A stretch of DNA of 64,000 bases from Aplidium turbinatum (Eukaryota > Chordata > Ascidiacea > Aplousobranchia > Polyclinidae), in assembly GCA_918807975.1 (NCBI GenBank), contig OU964924.1, positions 17,653,695 to 17,717,694 of the forward strand, given 5' to 3'. Position 1 is the first letter of the stretch. Each line of letters opens with the position of its first letter. A program made the translations under genes and the position numbers. The notes under the pieces were generated by a model that ran no database searches, had not been told where the DNA came from, and saw only the letters and a program-made list of their open reading frames with translations. This document shows, in pieces, positions 21,925 through 35,303 of the stretch.

Positions 21925-23086
21925 CAGGGGTCGGCAACCTTTCTTCAGTCGCGGGCCAAAACAAAACTGCGCAGATGTCAACGGGCCGTACAAGTTTTCC
22001 ATTTGCACTTCCGTTTTCTTTACTTTTCATAATATTGTTAAAATTGGCGTTCTTATCAGAGTATCTCTATATTTAGCTACTATAGGCTTATATAGATTAA
22101 TATAAAGAAAATTAGTAACAATTGGTAACGAAAAACACCAAGTACTTTATTTATTGACAGCACAACATTAATGTGATATTTGATGTTGTTTCCTGCTAGA
22201 AAGTTTCTGAAGGTCAGGTGATAGGTTGGATGAGGCAAGAATCATAACATCTTGCAAGTGGTCATCAGTAAGTTGTGTTCTCAACTTGCCGTTAAATATA
22301 CGGTTAATTGACTATTACTAACGCAACTCATGTAGCCTGCAACTAGCATGCAGTAAATAGGCTAATATAACCGGACTTCAAGGTGAAACTGCCAAGTACC
22401 TTGATGCTACCTTCTGCAAGCTTAAGCTAAATTTTGCCCCAAACCTAGTTTACTATAACAAAGCGACCCGTGATCGATAGGTCGCGGGTACAAAGGCGCT
22501 TTGTGATAATTTCCTATGCTTGGTGGATTCTAACAAGCAGCAAATTCTTCAAAGACAAGAATCACTTGTTGAAAAACACGGAAAAATGGAACTGGGAGTA
22601 AATTATAACTCTAAAAAATAAAGTAATTTAAAAGTCTGGACCGGCTGTCACTAAAAAGGCCAATTCCTGCTTCCTAAGCTACACATATTTCTAAATTATC
22701 AACCTTCAAACAAACTAATTCTTAAAACTTCAAATCTATCAAACTATCTGTCAGGCCTGCAACGTCGCTCTCTCTAAAATGCAGTTCGCAGAGAAAGAAT
22801 ATCAAGGAAATTCAAAATGGCGACAATGCCCTAACTAAGCATTGTTGCGGCATAAGTACACAGGCTACGTGATTACAAGTGAGCGTTACGGATAAATATG
22901 GAAAAGTAAAAATTGCGAAAGTTTTACATAACATTTAGTAATCTTAATTCTGTTATGTAAAACCAAATGGCAGCATAAAATAATGGGATGTTCGTTTTGG
23001 CCCGCCAACTACAATTTGCAAAAATGCTGCGGGCCGGATAATTTTGCTTGGCGGGCCGGATCCGGCCCGTAGGTTGCCGACCCCTG
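21925..23086. mobile_element. Non-autonomous hAT (1162 bp)
   Basis: The ends CAGGGGTCGGCAACC and GGTTGCCGACCCCTG are perfect 15-bp inverted repeats. The flanking 8-mers ATTTACAA (21917-21924) and ATCTACAA (23087-23094) differ at one base. Subterminal GGGCCG/CGGGCC words recur near both ends. No transposase ORF is present. The target pattern nnnTAnnn again suggests a Buster-like hAT. Confidence 0.9.
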
Positions 23087-23249
23087 ATCTACAAGTACAT
23101 AAATTTACTGTGCTCAGAATTGAAAATGTATTATTAAACTAGAGACTGCAAAGTTCATGCACAAAAATGTGCACAAAATGCTACCATAGGCCTTTGCTGG
23201 CTGATTTGCTGATGTAAATGAAATTCACCATAATGGAATCCTTCCAAAA

Positions 23250-23675
23250 AAAAAAAAGATTTAAATTTGCAATCAATAAAATAAAACTTTGGTCAGAAGA
23301 TGCTATGTTTCAATGGAGTGTTACTAAGGAATTAAATACCAAAAGAATTTAAAGAAACACCTTACAGTACTTTTAAATTTAAATATAAATGTTTCTTAAA
23401 ACATTTGTACAGTAATCACTTCTAAAACATATCATCTACTTATCTCCTCGCACAGAGTCTTTATGTTGCTTTGTTTTTATTATTTCACTGCATTATGTTG
23501 TATCGGTATTATGTTCTTTAATTTTTGGGTTTTGCTTATACGTTCAAGTAGCAGGTAACTAGTGGCCTTTTGGTCTTTCGCTGCCATCCTTGCTGACTGA
23601 ATTTTTGTTTTTCATTGTGTGGTGTTTATATTTGTTTATTTGCCAGCAGAAAGAATAAATAAACTGAACTGAGTG
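23250..23675 (+). mobile_element. LINE 3' end fragment
   Basis: The plus strand keeps traces of the C-terminus of CR1/L2-like LINE proteins (ELNTK, then LKETPYSTFKFKYKCFLKHL in another frame). A 3' region ends in AATAAATAAACTGAACTGA, resembling LINE tails. It may be the end of the element whose RT remains at 20739-20970. If so, the intervening ~600 coding bases were lost. Confidence 0.5.
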
Positions 23676-23990
23676 CAGTTGTAATTCAAAATTATATCTA
23701 AATCTTACATTTAGCACCATCACCACACATTATAAAGCCGTTCGTTGAAACCCAATTACTTTTAACAAATTAGTTTTAAAAAACATTTGATTGTAATAGT
23801 ATCAAATTGGTGACGAGTATTGTAATTTCAAACCCTTTTTATTAATCCTCTTTGCGTACAATCTCATATCTCAAGAATGACAAAACCCATTGAGATGATC
23901 TTGCATCCAAAATAGATTTCTGATCAGGTATGATTTCATATCATTCATACACCGGTGTGAGGATACCATCACATAAGAGGAAGGAAACAG

Positions 23991-25239
23991 CGGAATGACC
24001 CGTTTTGGAGAATCCGATCCGGAGAGTTCAATTCGGTGAAATCTCGATTCCGAGACAGGCTTTTTTGGAAAAAGCCTTTTACGGAGATTTTTTGAAAATC
24101 CATTGACGCATTCTGTAAATCCAACCACGCCTTCTGTTTCTAAACAATTCACATTCTAAACTGCTTCTTAGATTTTAACTTAGTTGATTATGTCAAACGC
24201 TATTTGGCAACTGTCTTTTTTTCGTTGACACTTTTTCGCTGAGACTTCATCTCATTAACCTCTATTGTAAATCATGAAACGCTGTTGGAGCAAATCGGTG
24301 TTGCAATTGATTGGCAAAATGACCATTGCATTTACAAGCGCGCCGCACCAGTCTGCAAAACAGTTTTTTTTAAATGAATCAACCTATTCAGACGTGAAAT
24401 CAATATAAAGAAAAACGATAGGCCAACTGAGGGATTCAACAAATATTTAAACATTGAATCAATGTAAATACGAACTGTTAGGCTAATTGAGTTTTTTGAA
24501 CAAATTGAATGGCTTTTGTAAATGTTTTTCCAGTAAAAGTTTCCTTTTGTACACGACTTAAATGTCTGGGGCTACCGTACCGAAATTGAACTTGACCAAT
24601 TAAGCGGTTGCAAACATATTCCTTTTCAATGAAACCTATAGGCTACCACGCTTGGTTTGCCTTTACATTATATTCAACGTGTTGTTGACCATCAAAAATT
24701 CTTTGAATGTTTTGAGTTACAGCATCTTTTCGTGAAAAAGGTTGTTTTGATGTAAAACAAAAATTTTGAAAAGTCTGTTCAAAATACTAACTTAAGGCTG
24801 AAGGCACTCAAAAGTAAACACTGGATGAGATATATTTGAAATACCAGATAAAATCAACAAATAGCTTATTTAAAAAATGAATGACATGACGAATGACATA
24901 AACATGACGCAAAGAAGGATGAAACAATATCGATTCTATAGCCCAGAATGTGTATGTTGCGAAATGGCTGCACGGCTAAAAATGTTTGGAAACTACTGCC
25001 ATAGCTTATGCATATAGATCGTCTTTACAACAATCCAATCCATCAATGCATTACAAACATCAACAATCCAATCATTCATTTCATTCATTTCTCTATTGTA
25101 AGTTAATTCCTTTCAATATACAATACATATTACATATGCCGCTGTGATTTTACAATTCTCCGAAAAAGGCTTTCTCCGAAAAAGGCTGTTTCCGAATAGA
25201 GAATTCTCCGAATCGGATTCTCCGAATAGTAGCGGACCC
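23991..25239. mobile_element. Mutator-like element (i), CGGAGA-type ends, 9-bp duplication
   Basis: AGGAAACAG is duplicated exactly at 23982-23990 and 25240-25248. The left end reads CGGAATGACCCGTTTTGGAG and the right end CGAATAGTAGCGGACCC. Each end is an array of ~14-nt words like TTCGGAGAATCCGA, inverted between ends. A 9-bp duplication with long terminal arrays suggests the Mutator superfamily. No transposase is seen in the 1249 bp, so it is non-autonomous. It lies 155 bp from the PLC-beta exon at 25395. Confidence 0.85.
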
Positions 25240-25394
25240 AGGAAACAGCTGTCATGATCGACAACTCTTGTGCATTTTTGATTATCTCGCTTTGACCACG
25301 AACATTTAACAACCAACACATGCAAACATACTGTACACCAAACTTTCTTGCAACATTTGGAAAGTTAATCATAAATTGCTTTAAAAAAACTCAC

Positions 25395-25564
25395 CTTTTT
25401 GTGCAAACATGAGGTTGGGCTCTGATAAAGTAACTAACTCTCTAGCATGATCTTCAGAAACGTATGGATAGAGTATTTCATTGAGCTTGGGATCGCGTTG
25501 CGTCGTGTTGATGAATTCCTGTGCTTTTGTGTGGGTGATGTACATACGGCGAGCTCCTCTTCTC
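25395..25564 (-). CDS. PLCB: Phospholipase C-beta exon, EF-hand region
   Basis: The 170-nt exon (acceptor TTAACAG before 25564, donor GTGAGT 25389-25394) encodes RRGARRMYITHTKAQEFINT, then TQRDPKLNEILYPYVSED and LVTLSEPNLMFAQK. The QRDPRLNEILYP block is diagnostic for PLC-beta, where it is followed by an acidic stretch and YEPN, here SEPN. Split codons join it to the 29551-29648 exon (Leu) and the 14897-15043 exon (Gly). A hAT/P-like element ends only 34 bp upstream of its 3' splice site. Confidence 0.95.
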
Positions 25565-25598
25565 CTGTTAACACAAAAGAACCACCAGTGGTTGCTGC

Positions 25599-26726
25599 CA
25601 TAGGCGTCAATTTTTTCTTAGAAGAGAGGAATTCTGAGTGGGCGAGAGTTTTCAAACAGATTTCATTGAATGTGTATGTTTGCAAATTCGCAATGGTTAG
25701 TCTTTCTCATGAAAACTGCGTCGCTGCAGCAATTAGGCTTTAAGAGGTTTGATGTTTGCTTTCTTGCGCCTTGCGATCTTATGAGCGCAGCTAAACTAAA
25801 CAAACTTCTTTTATGTTTTCCTTTGCAACCTAAAAAGCGCGTGACTCGTGACCTGTTTAAAGTGGCGCCTTCGGATTTGCCGCAAAATGTTTGGACAGGT
25901 GACTGCTGACTGAACCTTCCCGAACCGGAAGCTGATCAAGCAGCATGCTAACGTTAAATGGAGCAGGTAAATTTCCATGGCTCATGCTTCCATGGCTCTA
26001 CAACTACCGGGTACCGGTGCATGCCTGAGACATTGACTTCACCACTGTCCACCCTTGAAGCACTGCTTTCTTCATCAATGTCATCTGTACGTTTATTCGT
26101 GCTGGACGTGGCTTCTTCAGCGTTATCATCTCGACGCCTTTTGGAAGCTGGTTTTAAGAATGAGCGAATAGATATTTGACTTTGCTTAATGTTTAACTTT
26201 TTAATAACGAAATGGCAACATCGCGCGGTGCCCAAATTTATACCCAGCAACAAGTTTGTGAGGAAAGATTTTTAAAAAGCGATTGTTTCAGTACGTCTTT
26301 ATCTTTAGTTTGTATTGGTTATTTTATTGTCATGTTCATTATGATGTCATATTCATATTCCTTTACACTGACCCGGAACTGAAGTTTGATTGTGATGTAA
26401 CCAAAATGAGACCATTTGGAGAAAAGATCAAACGTGGCTTTCTCTCACCAGGAATTGCCAGCGTGTGGCAGTTGCCATAGCAACAACAATGCAATGAGTA
26501 GTGAGTACCGCCTTTTTTCAACGCAGCGTATTGCGGAATTGCTTTGTTCTGTCGGATACCTAGCGAGAGACAAAGCGTAAAACATGAAGTTGCGCTGCAG
26601 TTGGTTGGATAATTCAGCGTTGGATAAAAACGGAAATAATTGTAACAAACACTTCATAAGTGTCATGAAAACAGGGTGGGCGAAACATATTTTGCCCACC
26701 CGGCCCACCCTATTTCGACGCCTATG
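25599..26726. mobile_element. hAT/P-like element with CATAGGCGTC ends
   Basis: Inverted ends CATAGGCGTC and GACGCCTATG are flanked by an exact 8-bp duplication GTTGCTGC (25591-25598 and 26727-26734). The duplication length fits hAT or P superfamilies. On the minus strand (26253 to 25954) a 99-aa frame contains KQSQISIRSFLKPASKRRRD, resembling transposase N-termini. A related element at 59034-61918 carries SKLQPSIESFFV. The rest of the transposase is missing. Confidence 0.85.
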
Positions 26727-26734
26727 GTTGCTGC

Positions 26735-27790
26735 CATTCCTTTTTGCAAATATAACAATTTAGCGATATGAATGGCAGAGGAACAATTAAACACATTCTG
26801 CATTGACATCTAAATTATGTCATTGAATGAACAAACTTCTGTTATTAACCATTTTTGGTTTAACAAGTATAATGAATTGTGTATGTTTTTCCAGTTACAC
26901 TCACCTCACCTTACATACAAAACTTATTGCGTTTTACAAAGTCAATTACAAGGAGTGAAGTATTTGAGAAGATTAAACCTTGAAAGTAGCATTGTCATGG
27001 TACTTTCTTCTATCCTTAATATATATAACAACAACAAAACATTTTGAGTTGTATACACAAACTGTAACATAAAATTTGGTCACAAATTACAAACAATCAG
27101 AAAGTTGAGCAATTAATTGAATCTTGAATTGGCACACCACGACAATTTCACATTGTTGGTTCAAAAAAGTATGAGTGCAAAGATTTTATTCACAGATGAG
27201 AAAACTATAATGCAAGTTTATTGACACAGGTAGCTAAAGCGAAAGTACGGGTAATCAGGTACTGAATTTTTATAACGTGTAATTATTTCAAAAATAAAAA
27301 CAATTAACACAGCACTTCATTGCATAAGAATGTGACTAAAGGACTTTCAAAACCGGGAGTTGCACAACAAATTTCATAGGTTACGACTACATTAATTTTC
27401 CACAAAGTGTTGCTTATGCAAGTTGTACTTTTTCAAACGTTTGATGCACAAATACATATCCTGATTAGTAGGGTAGTTCTTATTTGGCAAAAAGTGAAAA
27501 TTTTTGAATTTTGCTTGGGACACCAGGCTTTTAAATGGTGAGGTTGTCAGAAAAAATAATTCCTGCAAAAAAAAATTGAATTTGATTTAGGGGTGGTCCT
27601 CATCCCTTAAAGTTTTGCGCCCTCCTCCAAAATACCAAATCTGCATATCTCAAAAACTGTTTGAGCTGGAGATACGGTTTTTGTGTCAAAAGATGCAGAA
27701 AGCATGATTTCCTATCTGCTTTCTAATCAGTGATTGCGTCTATCTATGAGTAGAGTAGAAAAGCAGTTATTTAGAAAAAAAATGTTTTAG
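26735..27790. other. Intronic stretch without recognised features
   Basis: No terminal repeats, tandem arrays or protein-like ORFs longer than about 80 codons are evident. It is probably intron of the PLC-beta gene. Confidence 0.4.
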
Positions 27791-27796
27791 GTATTC

Positions 27797-29507
27797 TAGC
27801 ATTCTTGTGGCACTGTGGCTCCAAATGTCTGGCATGGTTGAAAAGATACTATTCTGCTTGCCTGACCCTCCAGGCCATACCTAAAATCTGACGAAAAGCA
27901 ACTGTAGTGGCAGTACCTAAACCAAACAAGCCAGCTGATGATCCCAAGAGCTATCGCCCAATATCACAATTCTGCGTCCCATACAAGGTCCTGGAACGGC
28001 TCCTGCTAACTAGACTCGAGCCAGTTGTTGATCTCCAGCTACCAAAAGAACAAGTTGGATTTTGGCGCGGACGCTGTACGACTCATCAAGCAGTCAAGCT
28101 GACCGAGGATATTGAGGAAAGTTTCGAGAAGGGCAACAAAGCAGGAATAATCTTGGTGGACCTCACTGCTGCCTATGACACTGTGTGGCACCAAGGGCTA
28201 ACCCTAAAGCTTCTCCGCATGATCCCAGACAAAAAGGTGGTGCAATTTCTCGCAAATATTCTTGCAAATCAAACCTTTTTACTTAAGACAAGTGACGGGC
28301 AGTGCAGCCGGCACAGCCGCTTAAAAAACGGTGTTCCGCAGGGATCATGCTTATCACCCCTACTATTTAACATCTACATTAGTGACATGCCAGAGACTAT
28401 GTCACGCCAGTACAGCTATGCTGATAATCTGGCACTCAATACTTAATTCTGACAAGTCCTGGCATGTGGTAGAGGAAGCACTTACAGATGACATGGCCCA
28501 AATCGCAGACTACCTGAAGCTGTGGATGCTGAAATTGAGCCTGGAAAAGACCACCATCACACCTTTTCACCTTTGCAACATGGAATCTACGCGCAAATTG
28601 TAAGTCTCTCTCAACGGAAACCCACTCCCACACAACCCGTGTCCCACCTACCTAGGAGTGAAGCTCGACCGACAATTAACCTACAAACACCATGCTGAAG
28701 CCCTCCATGCTAAGCTATCAGCATGCAACAACTTGCTGAGATGCCTAGCTGGAACATCCTGGGGTGCTAGAACATCCACACTCCGTACAAGTGCTCTTGC
28801 ACTTGTTTACAGCACCTCCGAATATGCTTCCCCCACTTGGTGCCACAGCGTACACACTTCCAAAATTGACACTGCCCTCAACACCACCATGAGAATAATC
28901 ACCGGTTGCCTGCTTCCAACTCCCACTGACTTTCTGCTGGTACTATCAGGCATCGCCCCAGGTAGACTTCGTAAGAAAACCATGTACGTAGTCTGGTCCT
29001 ACAAGCTATGTCAAGGGATGACCACCTCCTCAACCAGATTGTTCTAAACTCGCACTCCCAAAAGCCCCAGCGCTTGAAATCTCGACGCCCGTTCTCCCGA
29101 CATGCTGCAGCTATCTGCAAATCGAACTTCCACATTTCCGAAGTTTGGAACCGTGAATGGAGAGAAGTTGCGAGACCAACCCAATTCACAGTCCTTTCCA
29201 ATACCAACAGTACACCCTACCTGGAGCAGAACTACCCCAGAAGGAATGGGTGAAGCTCAATCGCTTGCGAACTGGAGTGGGCCGTTTTAGCAGCAACATG
29301 TTCCAGTGGGGCCTCGCTGATTCACCATCTTGTGCCTGTGGCTCAGATTTTCAAACTGCACACCACATTATCTATCAATGTCCTGTATACCGACCACAAG
29401 ATAGACATGTGGACCTAACAACGCTCGATGAATACACAATCCATTGGCTGCTGCGCCTGGATGTAACAACGTAATCTGTGGCAGCCTCAAACGCAAGAAG
29501 AAGAGTT
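27797..29507 (+). mobile_element. Dead LINE, 5'-truncated (Jockey/I-group-like RT)
   Basis: The frame starts in the RT N-terminus (WLKRYYSACLTLQAIPKI) and continues VAVPKPNKPADDPKSYRPIS, LLTRLEPVVDLQLPKEQVGF, ILVDLTAAYDTVWH, NGVPQGSCLSPLLFN and YSYADNLAL (the second catalytic Asp is Asn). After frameshifts come LGVKLDRQLTYKHHAEALHA, ALALVYSTSEYASPTW and a C-terminal CACGSDFQTAHHIIYQCP-type zinc knuckle. The 3' tail is CGCAAGAAGAAGAG at about 29507. Several stops and frameshifts make it inactive. It ends about 43 bp from a PLC-beta donor site and lies antisense to the gene. Confidence 0.88.
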
Positions 29508-29550
29508 ATGGCCAATCCTGTCAGAAAATATAAAACTTGCTCTCACGTAC

Positions 29551-29648
29551 AAATCAGAAAAGACGTTGTCCATCTCTTGCCGTTGACAGCATAGCTGAAG
29601 AAGCTTCTTAAATCTCGCCAGTTGAAATTCGCCTGGTTCAATTGTTTT
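29551..29648 (-). CDS. PLCB: Phospholipase C-beta exon, EF-hand region
   Basis: The 98-nt exon (acceptor TTTTTCAG before 29648, donor GTACGT 29545-29550) encodes KTIEPGEFQLARFKKLLQLC, then CQRQEMDNVFSD and a split Leu. The PLCB1 counterpart reads [20 protein letters not shown] and PRPEIDNIFSEF. It starts in phase 0, matching the 40042-40120 exon, and ends with two bases of the codon finished by the 25395-25564 exon. Confidence 0.9.
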
Positions 29649-29659
29649 CTGAAAAATAA

Positions 29660-32600
29660 CAAGCAAGCATTCCTATTTTTAACATTTTGGTGGCTGAGTA
29701 GGCTACCTTTATACGTATTTCTTTATAGGTTTTGTTCGGTTTTACAACACTAGACAGAAAAAGAAACTCTTTTTCTTCTTTTCTACATAACGTACGGATA
29801 ACAATTCAGGTTTACTTCATTGTTGTTGTGCTTCAACTGAAGTAAATGTACAAGGGCTGAGGGTTAAAAGCACCTAGAACTGAGCAGCACATTTTTGCAC
29901 ACATCGAAAGTATTTCTCTTCCCTGGTGACACATATAAATGACTCAATTTATTAAAACATTTTGAAGCAAAAATCAAGTAGGATAGGTTTCAGTTATAGC
30001 TAGTAGATATATAATTATATATAGATATAGCTAGTAGGAATGGTTTTATGCTGAAAACACAACTTTTACTAAAATTATCTAACTATCTTGTTAGACATTT
30101 TATAAGCATAATATTTCTCTTGAAGACGTGAATATTTTTCTCTTTGAGAACGACCTTTTTCAATACGGTACATTTCAAGTTAATTGAAACACTGTGTCAG
30201 GCTTCTCCGTAAGAGATGGTCGACCAATTTAAATCTCCACCTCTAAGACTGCTTTGTAGGAGACAAACTGAAGTTTTTTTCAACACCTAAAACTGTTTGT
30301 AGCATAATGCTCTGCATCTCCGTAGGCTTCTATCTCTATCGGCCAACAAGGTGATTAAATTCCAGTAAGATACCCAATATCATATCTTTTCAGCAGCTGA
30401 ATAAGTCCAAATAAGTTCAAGACTTGACGACCTGATTGATCTGAGCATCAGTTCACGCAAAGTTTCTCGGAGAATCAGTAATAAGTCGATTCTAATCAAC
30501 AAATTAGATTTGGTGCATCCAAACTGATATAAATACAATAGTGCAGTTGCTTTAACATCATATCACATATTGATCGTCTACTGGTGATGAAACAAAGGGA
30601 GCTCATTATTTTGTGTTAAAAAAAAAGTACATTGCTGACTTTCCTCAAAGTTTACAAACAAGGACACTAGGACAGGTTAAAACTTAACTGATTGCTGGGA
30701 ACATTTCCACAAAATATTGCAATACTCAACTCGTATAGCTGATGATGCAAAATATAAAAGTTCAAATTATCCCATTTATTTGCCTGGTAAACAACTGAAC
30801 ATTCTCGTTCAATGTTGAAACATATTATATTTAGAAAACGTAACTGGAAACAATTTTTACAGTCTTTTTTTTTTTTACAGTCTCATTGGTGCAGTATGTA
30901 CACTGTGTAATGGATTTGACCATGGAGCTATACACTCTGCGTGGCAATTTTCCAATTTGTGGTTTCTAAAGAGACCACAAAATTGGTACTTTTGCCAACC
31001 TTGCCAAAGTGCTCAACTGCAAGCAGTGAGCGATGCACATTGCACAGTGCAGTCAGTGCAACGGTAAGGTGTTTCCAGCAAACCAATAGTGCCCATAAAT
31101 ATATTATAGCCAACATGTTGAATAGGGGTTTCAATGACGTGGTGTGTTTAGACAAGTGTTTTCGTAGAACCGAAAACAATTAGGGATGTCAAAAAACATT
31201 TTACTGTATTACCAATAGTTTATATTACTTTACGTTGAAGGAACTTAATGATTATGCTTCTGTTCGGTTCAATGCAAGACTACATTTTTAAGCTAAAATT
31301 ATTAAACTACACTTATATATGTATCTTAAGCTTAGAAGGCGGGGCAATTACATCATGATGCATTGCGTGGATATAGGTTGGCGGTTTTCCGGCCACAATG
31401 GGCTCCCTTTGACTGGCACTTTGGCAAGCATTTTATTTTTCGGTTTGGCAGGGGTGGTGTTGTTAGCCATGGTTAATTTTGATTTAAATGTGTTTGAAAC
31501 AATGATTTTACAGCTAACCTGAGTGAAATATTAAATGTTGAAATTCATAGTGTTTGATTATCAGGTTGTCAGGTATCAGTAGTCACTCTCTTGGACCACG
31601 GTTGGGTGAGTTCACTAGTTTTTTTAATTTTAAATAGAGCCGCAGACAAATAAAACCTAAACATATGAACGAAACCTGTTTTTCCAAGCGTTTTGGTCAT
31701 TTTAAGTGTACGTAAAATACACACATGTATAATATAATATGCTTTGTGTCCTTTTTAGACTAGTTGTAAAAATTTTTGGCTTTTTTTGCTATTTTTGGCT
31801 GGTTTGAAACCTGTTTTTGGCTGAAAAATTTTGTTGGCTCTGGCAACGCTGCATGAGTACGTAGAGTTCGCATACTATGGACCCGCGCTACTATAAATCT
31901 GCCTAGTATAACAAGCTGAAACTAAGACTGCATGAAGAATTATATGTAGTACCATTTTGCTGGTTCCTTTTCTTCAGTGAGAACTTTATGCATAACAACG
32001 ATCACAAAAAGGCGAAATACAAAAGACAAAATTCACCGTTAGCGCAACTGTACCGAAGGCGCAGCGCAATTGATTAATCGTCATAATTCCCATAAAATCC
32101 ATTAGCTTAATTCTAAGCACAAATTACATTACAAGGAATTTGTTATGATACAAGACCTGTATCAAACCCACATCTTTCACTCAGCACTTTCTTTTGATTG
32201 CGCAAAATCCGCCATATTTTCTAGCAAAACAAAATTTCTTTGATCGAATGTGACAATGTCAAAGGAAAAATATCGGAGTGGTGAAGTGACCCATAATTGT
32301 GTGACGTTTCAAGCACGCATAGTTTTTGAAAAAAAGTTGGTTTCCCAGTGCTAATGTCGCAATTAACACCGGAAGTAAGTAACATCTTCTTCCAGCTTCT
32401 AGTAATGTCACATTGTTAAAGTTTGTAATAAAAAAGGTCGTTCTATACCCCTTCAAGAGAAACATTATTCTCACAAAACCTTTAGATAGGTAGAAATGTT
32501 TAGAAAAAACAATGTTTTTGACAAAAAAAATTATGATACGAGTTTGTTGCTGCAAAATAAGTCTTTTTTCTGTGTTACTTGGGAAGAGAAGTAGCCACTA

Positions 32601-33045
32601 GCCACAAACAGGTGAATGACAGCACAGCAGTTGAATTAAATAATATTGTAAGATTGATGTAGTTGACAGGGCACAGTGCTGGACCAAAAACGTTCAATAT
32701 AATTATCCTGCAAAATCCTCCAACGTCTTGTACATGAGCACAAACTCTTGTGTCAAACCAAATATATAGGCTACATCACAAAATACATCTAACATACATT
32801 ACAATACGTATTAGTGGCAATATCACACTTGATAGTGAAAAGGCAAAGATCAGCAGCATGCGAACAGAAACAGTGATAACGAACTGCATTGCATTATGTG
32901 ACTTTGTTCCCAGTTATCAGCAGAAGGCTGAGTGCCTACTTTATCAGCCAGCATTTAATGTCACTCGCTATAACAATGGGCCTCGACGCCAGACATACAG
33001 ATCCTATAACAATACGAATTAGGGTGCTTACAACCTCCGTGTTTT
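29660..33045. other. Long intronic stretch, little recognised
   Basis: A 15-bp-arm hairpin (CCAATTTGTGGTTTC and inverse) lies at about 30951-30985. A worn hAT-like right end (TCTGGCAACGCTG) lies near 31838-31850. Otherwise only short ORFs and AT-rich sequence are present. Confidence 0.4.
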
Positions 33046-34382
33046 TTACTTTTTTTGTATAATACTATTGACTTTTAGATTTGTGAGAATGTTCCACTAG
33101 CCAAGAAACTTTGCTGGCCCAAAAATCAGTAGAATTGGGGCACGTTTATGTGGGCCACCATCCCATTAAAATTTTCAGGGTTGCCATTTAGGAAATATTG
33201 AATTATTTTCATGTTTCTTAGCAGAATTTGTATGTTTCAATGAAATAATGTGCATAAAACTCATAAAAAGTATGCTTGTGCGACTATCTATTGTACAGGG
33301 AATTAAAAGAATATGCTTGTCTATATGAGATCTCCGTGAATTCACATTTTTTACGCGTTGCAATAGCTAAAAATACAACTCCAGTGAGCATAAATGGTCT
33401 AACCTACTAATTTCGCACTGGAAATAGATCAAATACACATAGGAAGTTAACAATAGGCTAGTAAGTTTGCTACATGAAAGCCTGGTATTGAATCTGTAGC
33501 CTATATATTACAGTAACTGCAAACTTTTACTAACACATTTTGTCACAGAGAGCAATGTGATCGTAAGCTGCGCCCTTTTGGGGCAAATTTTTAATTTCAA
33601 TTGGGAGGATATCTAAATATCTGTGTATGCCAGAAAAATGAAGGCATGTAAAAAAAAAATTTTTTTCGTCAATGTTTAGACCCTGCTGTCGGCCCCGGAA
33701 CATTTGCAGGTTACCAGAATTTTGAAATCCTTATAAAATCTTAATCTTTTGTGCTAGGTAGGGCATGTTGGTATTCATTTCTATTGTTTTTGGATAATTA
33801 ATCTATTTGTCAAGTTTACAGACAAATTTAGACAAGTTTTTAAATTTTAATTTTTGCAACGGTGACAAATTTTCTTGCATTTTATGTAAATTTTTGTGGT
33901 TTCTGAAGGTTATGATAGTAGCAAGTTGGATTTACTGCTTCTGGTACATTCTGAAATAGTATAAATAGACTCATTTGTTAAACATTTTAACAAAAACAAT
34001 GGCTAAGGAAGTCCAGACGAAAAAATAGTATTATAATTCTTATTTATGTAACAAATTACATCACAGGCAGATAGGTATATATATATGCTGTTTCTCCACC
34101 CATTAACTTGATTCCGATTTCACCTTCCAGGATACTACGAATATACCTACCTGACTTATTCTATTAAATGTATTGTATTAGCTGAGTGTAAGAATGGCAT
34201 AACGATCTTCAATAAAAGATGATCCTTTAGAAATAGGAAAGTATGAGTCACTGAATACATCCGAATTTCCGCTTCGTTTGAATGTACTCAGACATTTTCT
34301 CTATCTCCATACATTTCAATTTATGAATTCCACAACATCTAATCAACTGCACAATTAACTCTACGAAGATGTCATCAACATA

Positions 34383-35303
34383 TGAAGAGCTTGTTTCCAA
34401 AACCGCTTACATCCACTTTCGGTGATTTCGAGAAAACTACGAAAAACGTTTATGACAGTTTCACTTGGTAAATGTAATGCGTTTTTGATTTCTAACGATG
34501 TATAACTACCTACTGAATTGAGCCATGACGTTTGTCCAGATCTAAGGAATATTAGAGGGCTTAAAATCGCCTTTTTGTAAAATTAAAAATGTGGATATAA
34601 GCGGTTTTGGAAATAAACTGGAGAATAAAAACTGCCAGAATGAAAGAAACCAATTTTTGAAACCATTTTTCCAAGCTGACCACCACTAATTCATCACCAC
34701 AATCCAAATCCACTTTAAACAAAGCAAAAAAACACAGTTATAAAGCTCAAGTAGGCTACTAAGCACCGTTGGTAACTGCAACAATAGGCTACAAGCCTAC
34801 AACAGTGCTTATCAGTGTTGCCAGATAGTAGATGCTTCAAACTACCAAACACATTTCAAATTTTGCCAAACTGACCAGAGACTGACTGACAACCCACCAA
34901 AAATGTTGGCCAAAATTCTGCCAACTCAAAATTTTACTGCCAACAACGTAAAATTCTGCCAAATCTCGAATTTGGTAGTGAAATTTGCCAAATGGTAACA
35001 CTGCTGCTTATCACGAAACGATGACGAAAACAGTTTAACAATCAGCGATATGTCACGTGATACAATGGCTTAATATGATTGGTTAATTGTGGATACAAGT
35101 GGTTTTGGAAACAAAGCGTGATGGCGCGTAAGCGGTTTTGGAAGAAAACGCAATTTTTAGTGTCGAATTTGAAGCAGAAAGAGAAGGTTTTGGAAAAAAA
35201 GGAATGGATAGTAGGTACCTATGGTAATACTCTACCTAATGACACTCTAAACTCAATTTTGGTAAAAGTGGCGCTTAAGCGGTTTTGGAAACTGGGCTCT
35301 TCA
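34383..35303. mobile_element. TIR element with repeated AAGCGGTTTTGGAA motifs
   Basis: The ends TGAAGAGCTTGTTTCCAAAA and its inverse (GGTTTTGGAAACTGGGCTCT then TCA) define ~921 bp, which interrupts one palindrome arm. The word AAGCGGTTTTGGAA (one copy AAGTGG) occurs at both termini and again near 34600, 35095 and 35133. These may be transposase-binding repeats. The target duplication is short and includes TA, but is ambiguous. A 191-bp hAT MITE is nested within it. Confidence 0.7.
34813..35003. mobile_element. hAT MITE (191 bp) nested in a TIR element
   Basis: The ends CAGTGTTGCCA and TGGTAACACTG are inverted repeats with one mismatch. The flanks GTGCTTAT (34805-34812) and CTGCTTAT (35004-35011) match at seven of eight bases. 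The interior repeats TTTGCCAA/TGCCAA words and has no ORF. Confidence 0.75.

Noticed and set aside
30928-31183. Overlapping ORFs of ~80 codons on both strands at 31 kb
   Set aside because: They mirror each other around a short hairpin and resemble no protein family.
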